From the NCBI GenBank assembly GCA_025354075.1, contig JANXNO010000234.1, forward strand, positions 1 to 5,860: 5,860 nt of DNA, in the 5' to 3' direction. This document shows, one piece after another, positions 1 to 5,857 of the stretch. The notes under the pieces were generated by a model. It was not told the origin of the DNA and ran no database searches. It saw only the letters and a program-made list of their open reading frames with translations. The position numbers and the translations under genes were made by a program. The DNA comes from Burkholderiales bacterium. GTDB lineage: Bacteria > Pseudomonadota > Gammaproteobacteria > Burkholderiales > Casimicrobiaceae. Numbering within the stretch: the first letter of the stretch is position 1; each line of letters opens with the position of its first letter.

Positions 1-2024
1 TAGAGATCAACCACGCGACAATCTGCACACATCTTGATCCGGGCACGTGATGCATCGTCCGGGAACATGCTGTGCGCAGACAATTTGTTAAACATATTTT
101 CAATCATTTTCTTGGCACCAAGCGGTTTGCCGCAACGCGAACAGCCGAGAATTTCGGCGACGTTCAACACGCGCGGCCTCTTCGCTTCCGCCGTCAAATT
201 AAGGCGCGGCACTAGCGTGATTGCTTGCTCGGGGCAGGTCTTTTCGCAGATGCCGCATTGCACACACTTGCTCTCGATAAAGCGCAGTTCTGGTGCCTCA
301 GGATTGTCGGCGAGCGCGCCTTCCGGGCAACTGCCGACACACGCAAGGCACATCGTGCATTTGTCGGCGTTGACGGTGATTTCACCGAACGGCGAGCCTT
401 TATGCAGAGCGATGACGGGCGTCGGTGTCGGGGCGTGCTCAAGCAGGTGCGCGAACACGGCGTCAAGCGTGCCGCGCTTGTCGTTGCTCAGGTTGAAGGT
501 GGCAGGGACACGCACGGCCAGACCAAGCGGCGAAGTCCACAGCGTAGTCGCGAGAGATTGCCCTGTGACTACCCTTACGCTGGCATCTTGATAGCCCAAC
601 GCAGCCAGAATCATGTTCGCGATATCCGCCTGCGCTTTGAGTGCGGTCACATACTGCGGCGCAATGTCTTCCGTCAGCAAAACCGTCACAGCGGTCGCGC
701 CATACGCAAACGCGCCTAGCCATACGTCCAATCCCGCCGCCGCTGGATGCTCCAGCGTTAGCGGCAGATATCGCGCTGGAAGGCCATCGCCCTTTCGTGA
801 CAACGCACCAATGGCAGCCGTGCCTGCGTTTGCATCGTGCAACAACAGCGCAGCATCTGTGCCGCCCGACGCGTAATAGGTACGCAGCAAAGTCTTGATC
901 TGCGCCCCAAGGTCGGACACGCGCGGCACCACGTACGAGAGCGCGCCTGACGGGCACACGGTGGTACACGCGCCGCATCCCATGCAAAGCTGTGGCGTCA
1001 CTTCAATGTGGTCGCCCTGCGCCGCGATGGCTTTTGTCGAGCAGATGTCGATGCACTGAGTGCAGCCCGTTTTTTTGTTGCGGCTGTGCGCGCAAATATT
1101 GGGGCGATAGTTAAAGAATTTGGGCTTCTCGAATTCGCCCTTCAACGTCGCAATTTCTGCAATCGCCTTGATCCTCGCGATCGGATCAAGGCCGGGCGCG
1201 AAGTAACCTTGTGGCGGCTGGTGTTGCGTGAAAAACGGCTCGCTGGTGAGATTGAGTACGACATCAAATGTTGCGCTGCGTTTTACATCGGCGCGCGAAA
1301 AATCGATTGCCTTAATGTCACCGCACGCAGCCACACAACTACGATGCGATTTGCACTCGTCAAGATTCACCTGATAAGACAAATCGATGGCGTGTTCCGG
1401 GCAGGCGCGAACGCAGGCGTTGCATCGAGTGCACGCATCGAGATCAATCGGATTAGCTTGTTGCCAGTCAACAGCGAAAGCACCGAGCCAGCCTTTCACT
1501 GCGACTTTGGCTCCGCTAATAACGGAGTAATCGCGCGTACCCGGAAGCTCACCCGCGGCGTCCGTCGCCAGCACACTCAGACTGACCGAACCCTTCAACA
1601 CATCGGCTACTGCGAGCGCATCAGCCATTGATCCGATGATGAGCGTTTGTCCCGCGCTTTTGTACGAAACCTGCGTGGTCGGTGCTGCGTCGGGCAACAT
1701 CGCCTGCGCGATCAGTGCCGCAATTTTCGGTGTGGCAAATGATGCTTCTTTCGACCAGCCTGCCTTCTCGCGAATATTGAAAAATCGCATCGTCGATACT
1801 TTGGGCGAATCGCTCGCCGCCTCGCCAAGCAATCGCGATTCCTGCGTGCAGGCGACCAGCGTGTCGCCATCAACCGCATCGCCGAAACGCGCGAGTTCGT
1901 GCTGGCACATGGCATCAAACGTCTGTACGCTCGCAGCGCCCGCGCTGGCGGCGGATTTGGCAAACGCGTCAGTGTCGAAAGGCATCGTGCGGTTGCACGA
2001 GCAGAGGTGAACTTGGCGGGTCAT
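1..2024 (-). CDS. Multi-cluster 4Fe-4S ferredoxin-like protein of a formate dehydrogenase locus, 3' end cut by window edge
   Basis: The minus-strand frame is open from ATG at 2024 to the edge (674 codons plus two bases). The cysteine layout marks a soluble electron-transfer polyferredoxin. Motif pairs: C198/C201/C204/C208-P with C224/H227/C230/C234; C311/C321/C324/C328 with C347/C350/C353/C357-P; and C556/C559/C562/C566-P with C587/C590/C593/C597-P. C628/C631 and C666/C669 form a C-terminal CxxC pair that could bind zinc or iron. The N-terminus (LCSCNRTMP, C40, VACTQE at 57-62) is typical of the 4Fe-4S protein found after DUF3306 in formate dehydrogenase clusters. Residues 360-550 lack cysteine. 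There is no signal peptide or membrane segment, so a cytoplasmic location is inferred. The ATG overlaps the DUF3306 stop (ATGA) and has no Shine-Dalgarno sequence, suggesting reinitiation. The last partial codon is TA-, so the end may be close. The exact electron partner is unknown. Confidence 0.93.
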   Translation of the reverse strand, partial: MTRQVHLCSCNRTMPFDTDAFAKSAASAGAASVQTFDAMCQHELARFGDAVDGDTLVACTQESRLLGEAASDSPKVSTMRFFNIREKAGWSKEASFATPKIAALIAQAMLPDAAPTTQVSYKSAGQTLIIGSMADALAVADVLKGSVSLSVLATDAAGELPGTRDYSVISGAKVAVKGWLGAFAVDWQQANPIDLDACTRCNACVRACPEHAIDLSYQVNLDECKSHRSCVAACGDIKAIDFSRADVKRSATFDVVLNLTSEPFFTQHQPPQGYFAPGLDPIARIKAIAEIATLKGEFEKPKFFNYRPNICAHSRNKKTGCTQCIDICSTKAIAAQGDHIEVTPQLCMGCGACTTVCPSGALSYVVPRVSDLGAQIKTLLRTYYASGGTDAALLLHDANAGTAAIGALSRKGDGLPARYLPLTLEHPAAAGLDVWLGAFAYGATAVTVLLTEDIAPQYVTALKAQADIANMILAALGYQDASVRVVTGQSLATTLWTSPLGLAVRVPATFNLSNDKRGTLDAVFAHLLEHAPTPTPVIALHKGSPFGEITVNADKCTMCLACVGSCPEGALADNPEAPELRFIESKCVQCGICEKTCPEQAITLVPRLNLTAEAKRPRVLNVAEILGCSRCGKPLGAKKMIENMFNKLSAHSMFPDDASRARIKMCADCRVVDL

Positions 2025-2908
2025 TGAGTGATGCTTTTGGGGGCGGCGGGGGCGGCGCTGGCTGCTTCGGCGTGATCGGTGTCTGCTGCTAGATCGAGCA
2101 ATGGCTGTTCGGTTGCCGCATAAGAGGACGCGGAAAAATCGCCGACACGTTTGCCATAGCGGATGTGTTGTCTTGCCCCCTCTCCCGCCGCACGGGAGAG
2201 GGTTGGGGTGAGGGCGGTTGCAAGAGCAAGTTCGTCCGCCTGACGAGATTCGTCTGTTAAAGCGGGATTGATCGTTTGCGACGTTGGCTCTACCGATTCC
2301 CCGCCCTCGCCCTCGCCCTCCGCCCTCTCCCGCGCTGCGGGCGAGGGAACCTGCACTGGCGCGATGTCTGGCAACGCGTTCTCAGCTTTGGCTAGTTGCG
2401 CCCGCGCAGCCAACACGGCCTTCCCCTCTTCGCTCTCCACATCCACCGCGTAGCCGCCATGGGTCACAACCTGTTTTGGTGGATTCATGATCGTCTTCCA
2501 TGACGACAGCGTTGCCATTACTTCGGGCGAAATCGGCTCGAATATGGTGTAGTCGTCAATGTAGATATCGAGGCCGTCCATCACGTTGAAGTGTGGCTCT
2601 TTAAACAATGCTTTGAGTGCTTGCTGCTTGAGCGCTTGCGGCACTTTGGCTTGCATGAACGGCGTGAAATCTTCGGTGAGCGAAATGGCGGAGATGGGCG
2701 GCAATTCGGAGTAATCAGCATTTGCAGCAACGTCGCTTTTTCCGTTCGGAGCAACCTCGCGGAGGCTCTTATCCGAAGCCACCAACGCTTCGACGGGCTC
2801 AGCAAGTACGGCGGTTGCCGAATCTTTTTCCGCAGCTGCCCGCTTCAGCCGCGACCAGCGCGACAACGATATTCCCTCTGCATGTTGACCAGGTTTCAAC
2901 TCAGCCAC
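2021..2908 (-). CDS. DUF3306 domain protein of the formate dehydrogenase-associated operon
   Basis: Recognised as DUF3306 from the N-terminal LSRWSRLKR (about residues 15-23) and the core at about 69-120: LPPI, DFTPFMQ, VPQALKQQALKALF, PHFNVMDGLDIYIDDY. Molecular function is unknown; the family travels with DUF3305 and a 4Fe-4S protein beside formate dehydrogenase genes, so a role in enzyme maturation or electron transfer is inferred. I chose the GTG at 2908 (295 aa) because GGAGG lies 6 nt upstream and the frame then begins with a short leader before LSRWSR. An ATG at 2962 would add 18 arginine-rich residues buried in DUF3305. The start overlaps the DUF3305 end by 8 nt. Oddities: residues about 33-55, 187-203 and 232-245 are encoded by palindromic repeats, and the C-terminus is Ala/Pro-rich and probably disordered. 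No signal peptide or membrane helix is seen. Confidence 0.93.
   Translation of the reverse strand: MAELKPGQHAEGISLSRWSRLKRAAAEKDSATAVLAEPVEALVASDKSLREVAPNGKSDVAANADYSELPPISAISLTEDFTPFMQAKVPQALKQQALKALFKEPHFNVMDGLDIYIDDYTIFEPISPEVMATLSSWKTIMNPPKQVVTHGGYAVDVESEEGKAVLAARAQLAKAENALPDIAPVQVPSPAARERAEGEGEGGESVEPTSQTINPALTDESRQADELALATALTPTLSRAAGEGARQHIRYGKRVGDFSASSYAATEQPLLDLAADTDHAEAASAAPAAPKSITQ
2178..2216 (-). repeat. REP-like palindromic repeat, copy 1, inside the DUF3306 gene
   Basis: On the plus strand a perfect 10-bp stem CCCTCTCCCG (2178-2187) / CGGGAGAGGG (2193-2202) with a 5-nt loop is followed by TTGGGGTGAGGGCG. This stem plus G-rich tail is a pattern seen as dispersed intergenic repeats in many proteobacteria. 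Here it is translated in frame as TPTLSRAAGEG within DUF3306. It is one half of an inverted pair with the copy at 2308-2347. Confidence 0.75.
2302..2347 (+). repeat. REP-like palindromic repeat, copy 2 (inverted), with CGCCCT hexamer tract
   Basis: The plus strand has three perfect CGCCCT hexamers (2302-2319), one extra base, then a fourth hexamer (2321-2326) that runs into the stem CCCTCTCCCGC (2323-2333) / GCGGGCGAGGG (2337-2347), with 10 of 11 pairs matching and a 3-nt loop. It aligns over about 40 bp with copy 1 read on the opposite strand. On the gene strand it encodes PSPAARERAEGEGEGG, the hexamers giving the Glu-Gly run. Confidence 0.72.
2745..2811. repeat. Repeat-derived segment with CTTCGACGGGCTCAG core in the DUF3306 gene
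   Basis: Positions 2787-2811 read GCTTCGACGGGCTCAGCAAG then TACGG, a close variant of the dispersed proteobacterial repeat with core CTTCGACAGGCTCAG and a trailing CGAACGG. Next to it, 2745-2777 is an imperfect hairpin: TTCGGA (2745-2750) pairs with TCCGAA (2772-2777), and CCTC (2755-2758) with GAGG (2762-2765). Together they encode DUF3306 residues about 33-55, including VLAEPVEAL, between the SRWSR motif and the conserved core. The core match is clear; grouping both parts into one insertion is inference. Confidence 0.55.
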
Positions 2909-3464
2909 GACCCGCCTCCGATCCCGCATCCCGTCGATACGCGCCCTCAACAAACGGGTCATTCCGCTTCACTTTTTTGCGCGGCTCTGGCTTGTAGTTC
3001 GCGGCGGTGTAGGTGGTGAGTGCGACACGCAACGAATCCGGCATCGGCACGTTGTCAACATGATCGCCTGCATCCAGCATGCGTCCCGCTTCGTTGTACG
3101 ACACGGTCACGACGACGGGACGCGGCACCGCGTCGTCCTCTTCTAGTCGCCACATGACAAAAATGCACGGCTGCGGCGAATTGAGATTGAGCCAGTAGCC
3201 TTCACCTTCCGAATGATGCAACTCGATGCGCTCGCCGTCCCAGCGCCACTGCGATTCGTTGTTGATGGCGATTTCGAGGGGGCCAGCGGGGGCCACTTGC
3301 AGGTCATCCGAGACAGTAATGCTCGCCGTGTCCCATTCAAAATCGACCCAGCGGCTGGTGACCGGACGCTTGCGAAACGCAACGCTTGCCGACCATGAAG
3401 GCTTGACCTGCACGCCATCAGGGGTATCGACTACTACCGCTTCAGCAACCACGTTCGCACTCAT
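2901..3464 (-). CDS. DUF3305 domain protein, first gene of the formate dehydrogenase-associated operon
   Basis: This 187-residue protein matches DUF3305 throughout: RKRPVTSRWVDFEW (31-44), IELHHSEGEGYWLNLNSPQP (80-99) followed by CIFVMWR, then VTVSYNEAGRMLD (119-131), VPMP (139-142) and a basic tail after YKPEP (157-161). The function of the family is not known; it nearly always sits just upstream of DUF3306 and a 4Fe-4S protein near formate dehydrogenase genes, which supports a maturation or assembly role by association only. No signal peptide or transmembrane segment is visible, so it is probably cytoplasmic. The ATG at 3464 has only a weak purine-rich stretch upstream (GAAGATGATAG), so the start is likely but not certain. 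Its last 8 nt overlap the DUF3306 start. It is divergent from moaA across 66 bp. Confidence 0.95.
   Translation of the reverse strand: MSANVVAEAVVVDTPDGVQVKPSWSASVAFRKRPVTSRWVDFEWDTASITVSDDLQVAPAGPLEIAINNESQWRWDGERIELHHSEGEGYWLNLNSPQPCIFVMWRLEEDDAVPRPVVVTVSYNEAGRMLDAGDHVDNVPMPDSLRVALTTYTAANYKPEPRKKVKRNDPFVEGAYRRDAGSEAGRG
2915..2919 (-). promoter_or_regulatory. Ribosome binding site for the DUF3306 gene
   Basis: The minus strand reads GGAGG followed by 6 nt and then GTG at 2908. This is the only strong Shine-Dalgarno sequence in the operon. It lies inside the end of the DUF3305 gene and decides the GTG start over the upstream ATG at 2962. Confidence 0.7.
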
Positions 3465-3530
3465 CTATCATCTTCGCACTCAAGCGACGACTTTAGCAGA
3501 ATATGCAAGCTCCAACACCAAGTAGTAACC
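3465..3530. promoter_or_regulatory. Divergent intergenic region between the DUF3305 operon and moaA
   Basis: These 66 bp, AT-richer than the flanking genes, must hold the 5' ends or promoters of both transcription units unless the promoters lie inside coding sequence. An A/T-rich AGAATAT at 3497-3503 could be part of a -10 element for moaA, but I cannot pair it with a convincing -35. No strong Shine-Dalgarno sequence precedes either start and no clear operator palindrome is seen. Confidence 0.35.
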
Positions 3531-4661
3531 ATGGGTGAACGATCCAATGTGCCGGGCAAGGTCATTCCGCTAATTGCCGCGCGCACTCTGAACGCGCCGC
3601 AACCGCTGTCTGCGCAAAGCCTCGGCACCGTTCGCGCATCGTCGTCACTGCTTGATCCGCGCCAACGCCGCCTGCATGACCTGCGTATTTCGGTCACCGA
3701 CAAATGCAATTTTCGCTGCACGTATTGCATGCCGAAAGACGTATTCGGTCCTGGCTACAAATTTTTGCCGCATGACGCATTGCTGTCGTTTGAAGAGATC
3801 ACGCGCTTCGCCAAAATCTCCGGTCAACTAGGTGTTGAAAAACTGCGCCTGACCGGTGGCGAACCCACGCTAAGACGCAATTTACCAACGCTGATTGGCA
3901 TGCTCTCACTTTTGCGCACGCCGTCCGACACGCCGCTGGATCTGACGCTGACCACCAACGGCTCAACGCTCGTGAAGCAGGCCAAAGCGTTGAAAGACGC
4001 AGGTTTACAGCGCATCACGGTGTCGCTCGATTCGATGAATGATGCGGTGTTTCGTGCGATGAACGACGTCGATTTTCCGGTGGCCGATGTGCTGCGCGGG
4101 ATTGACGCCGCGCTGGCTGCAGGCCTGACGCCGGTCAAGGTGAACATGGTCGTCAAGCGCGGCGTAAACGACCACACCGTGGTCGAGATGGCGAAGCACT
4201 TCAAAGGCACCGGCGTGGTGGTCCGTTTCATCGAATTCATGGACGTCGGCGCGACCAACGGCTGGCGCATGGACGACGTGATGCCGAGCCGCGATGTGGT
4301 GGCCGCGATTCACGCCGTGACGCCGCTGGTAGCCGTTGATCCGCACTATGAGGGCGAAGTAGCCGAGCGCTGGCGTTACGCCGATGGCACCGGCGAAATC
4401 GGCGTGATTTCTAGCGTTACGCAGGCGTTTTGCTCCACCTGCTCCCGCGCGCGGCTTTCCACCGACGGAAAAATTTACACCTGCCTGTTCGCCGATCACG
4501 GCGTCGATTTTCGGAAGTTGCTTCGCGATGGCTCAAGCGATGACGACATCGCGGCCTTGCTCGCAGGTTTGTGGCAAGTGCGCACGGATCGCTACAGTGA
4601 AATTCGCACTGCTGATACCGCGAAATTGCGCAAGGTGGAGATGAGTTACATCGGGGGCTGA
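3531..4661 (+). CDS. moaA: GTP 3',8-cyclase MoaA (molybdenum cofactor biosynthesis)
   Basis: This radical SAM enzyme converts GTP to 3',8-cyclo-7,8-dihydro-GTP, the first step of molybdenum cofactor synthesis, together with MoaC in the cytosol. The 376-residue sequence has the N-terminal SAM-binding cluster motif CNFRCTYC (C59, C63, C66), the SAM-contact motif LTGGEP (107-112), TTNGS (141-145), SLDS (165-168), the C-terminal GTP-binding cluster C301-x2-C304-x13-C318, and the terminal Gly-Gly (SYIGG at 372-376) needed for activity in characterised homologues. Length is slightly over the family norm because of about 45 residues before the conserved LHDLRISVTDKC. The ATG at 3531 lacks a good Shine-Dalgarno sequence; a GTG at 3549, giving a start just before GKVIPLIAART, is an alternative. 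It is divergent from the formate dehydrogenase-associated operon, fitting cofactor supply for a molybdoenzyme. Confidence 0.98.
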   Translation: MGERSNVPGKVIPLIAARTLNAPQPLSAQSLGTVRASSSLLDPRQRRLHDLRISVTDKCNFRCTYCMPKDVFGPGYKFLPHDALLSFEEITRFAKISGQLGVEKLRLTGGEPTLRRNLPTLIGMLSLLRTPSDTPLDLTLTTNGSTLVKQAKALKDAGLQRITVSLDSMNDAVFRAMNDVDFPVADVLRGIDAALAAGLTPVKVNMVVKRGVNDHTVVEMAKHFKGTGVVVRFIEFMDVGATNGWRMDDVMPSRDVVAAIHAVTPLVAVDPHYEGEVAERWRYADGTGEIGVISSVTQAFCSTCSRARLSTDGKIYTCLFADHGVDFRKLLRDGSSDDDIAALLAGLWQVRTDRYSEIRTADTAKLRKVEMSYIGG

Positions 4662-4676
4662 GCCCGCGATGTAACT
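4644..4676 (+). terminator. Hairpin spanning the moaA stop codon, possible terminator or mRNA 3' stem
   Basis: The arms AGTTACATCGGGGGC (4644-4658) and GCCCGCGATGTAACT (4662-4676) pair over 15 bp with one mismatch, and the 3-nt loop is exactly the moaA TGA (4659-4661). No T-tract follows on either strand, so it is not a canonical intrinsic terminator. It could mark a 3' end by another route, stabilise mRNA, or be a palindromic repeat copy. The structure is plain; the role is inferred. Confidence 0.45.
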
Positions 4677-4871
4677 GGGATTCGGTGGGAAGGCTTCTAC
4701 TCTGATCCGTCTGATTGGCGCGCCGCTGGTCGGGGTGAACCCCCTCCAACAAATCGGAAAATCCGCCGACAGCTTTATGCTCAATTCGCCGTTTTATATG
4801 GGCTTAGCTGCGGTTTTAGCCAAATATCAACTTCAGCTAAAATACCGTTCGATGCCCAATAGAAACGCCGG

Positions 4872-5708
4872 TTAAGTCGAAAAGCTGCCGCCCATAATTT
4901 CCCCCATCCGCACCCCCAACGCCGGTTTCCACGCCTCGTTGAAGCGCAACGTTTCACGCTGCCAGAGCAGCACCACCGTCGAGCCGAGCAGAAATCGTCC
5001 CATCTCTTCGCCCTGCTTCAATTCCACCTCGCCCAGCGCGTACGTCCATTCTCGGATGTCTGCGCTTCGCGGCGGATTAACTACGCCGTGCCACGTGGTT
5101 GCCATGCTGCCGACAATCGTCGCCCCCACCAGCGTCAACACGAACGGCCCACGCGCCGTGTCGAACAGGCAAACCACGCGTTCATTACGCGCAAACAGCC
5201 CCGGCACCGCCTGTGCCGTCGCGGGGTTCACCGAGAACAAATCGCCGGGCACGTAGATCATGCGCGTAAGCATCCCGTCGCACGGCATGTGAATGCGGTG
5301 GTAGTCCTTGGGGCTCAGGTAAATCGTCGCGAACTGGCCTCCGTCGAAGAGCGCCGCGAGCGTCGCGTCGCCGCCGACCAGTGCACGCGTCGAGTAGCTA
5401 TGACCCTTCGCCTGAAAAATCTGGTCACCATCGATTGCACCAAATTGACTGATCTCACCGTCGACCGGGCACACGTACGCAGCTTGCGCCAACAGACGCG
5501 CACCGGTTTTCAGCGCGCGAGTGAAGAAGTCATTGAAACTGGCGAACGACGTGATATCCGGGCTGGCGGCCTCTGCCATGTTCACGCCATATTTCGCGAC
5601 AAATTTGCGGATCGCAAACTGCGTGAGCGCGCCCGATTGTGAGCGCGCAAACGCCCCCGCAAGCTGGGTGAGCAATTTTTTCGGCAATAAGTATTGCAAG
5701 GCAACCAT
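4872..5708 (-). CDS. psd: Phosphatidylserine decarboxylase proenzyme
   Basis: Psd decarboxylates phosphatidylserine to phosphatidylethanolamine at the inner membrane. The proenzyme cuts itself to give a beta chain and a short alpha chain carrying a pyruvoyl group. Numbered from ATG 5708 (278 aa), the LGST self-cleavage site is at 241-244, with S243 becoming the pyruvoyl residue and an alpha chain of about 36 residues. The triad partners are D83 (CPVDGEI) and H140 (YHRIHMP). Other family blocks are FNDFFTR (58-64), QAKGHSYS (99-106), YVPGDLFSVN (152-161), LFARNERVV (171-179) and GATIVGS (195-201). The frame is open to a GTG at 5750 (292 aa); I prefer ATG because homologues start only a few residues before the QYLLPK-type segment. 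Neither start has a clear Shine-Dalgarno sequence. It is convergent with moaA, with no functional link apparent. Confidence 0.97.
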   Translation of the reverse strand: MVALQYLLPKKLLTQLAGAFARSQSGALTQFAIRKFVAKYGVNMAEAASPDITSFASFNDFFTRALKTGARLLAQAAYVCPVDGEISQFGAIDGDQIFQAKGHSYSTRALVGGDATLAALFDGGQFATIYLSPKDYHRIHMPCDGMLTRMIYVPGDLFSVNPATAQAVPGLFARNERVVCLFDTARGPFVLTLVGATIVGSMATTWHGVVNPPRSADIREWTYALGEVELKQGEEMGRFLLGSTVVLLWQRETLRFNEAWKPALGVRMGEIMGGSFST

Positions 5709-5754
5709 TGAAAACGGCGTCAGTGACGCACAAGTAGCGAGACGAAGCACAATT

Positions 5755-5770
5755 GTCCGCGATTGCGGAC
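5755..5770. promoter_or_regulatory. Small inverted repeat upstream of psd
   Basis: A perfect 6-bp inverted repeat, GTCCGC (5755-5760) / GCGGAC (5765-5770) with loop GATT, lies 46 bp upstream of the preferred psd ATG and 4 bp upstream of the alternative GTG. It could be an operator half-site pair or a 5' leader hairpin, or may be chance in GC-rich DNA. If the GTG were the true start, the stem would cover the ribosome binding region, which is a mild argument for the ATG. Confidence 0.3.
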
Positions 5771-5831
5771 TCTGTCACACGGCCACACCCCCACATGCGC
5801 GAAAATACGCATTTAGCCAACCGAAGCAGGG

Positions 5832-5857
5832 CCGTTCGCCCTGAGCGCAGCGAAGGG
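5832..5857. repeat. Dispersed palindromic repeat copy at the right window edge
   Basis: The plus strand reads CCGTTCGCCCTGAGCGCAGC followed by GAAGGG. This is a close variant of the widely dispersed proteobacterial repeat with CCGTTCGCCCTGAGC and a GAAGGG end. It contains TTCGC (5835-5839) pairing with GCGAA near its other end. It lies in the noncoding region upstream of psd and is probably a member of the same broad repeat class as the core at 2787-2811, read in the opposite orientation. It may extend beyond the window. Confidence 0.55.

Noticed and set aside
463..987. Minus-strand 174-codon frame overlapping the 4Fe-4S gene
   Set aside because: It is an out-of-frame reading of the same DNA; its Arg/Cys/His-rich product is typical of a shifted frame.
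1008..1631. Long plus-strand frames across 1-2010 that could pass for genes
   Set aside because: They lie antisense to the 4Fe-4S protein, whose frame is open over all 2 kb with six ordered cysteine motifs; the plus-strand products have no recognisable motifs and are shadows.
2268..2490. Short plus-strand frames in the Pro/Ser-rich stretch
   Set aside because: They are translations of the inverted palindromic repeat and hexamer tract antisense to DUF3306; useful for recognising the repeat but not genes.
3504..3521. Possible sigma-54 promoter for the DUF3305 operon (minus strand TTGG ... TTGCA)
   Set aside because: The GG and GC elements are 11 nt apart instead of the required 10, and the CACG part of the -24 box is missing.
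4005..4499. Long minus-strand frames antisense to moaA
   Set aside because: Shadow of moaA codon bias; no motifs, and moaA itself is intact with all expected residues.
4804..4840. Inverted repeat TTAGCTG / CAGCTAA as a terminator between moaA and psd
   Set aside because: The stem is only 7 bp around a loop of about 23 nt and no T-run follows on either strand.
4662..4862. Open frame of about 66 codons continuing in the moaA frame after its TGA
   Set aside because: MoaA already ends with the conserved Gly-Gly; the extension has no start codon, no motif, and is best read as a chance open stretch.
5088..5642. Plus-strand 184-codon frame opposite psd
   Set aside because: The Arg/His-rich product is typical of an antisense reading; psd on the other strand has its catalytic residues and LGST site intact.
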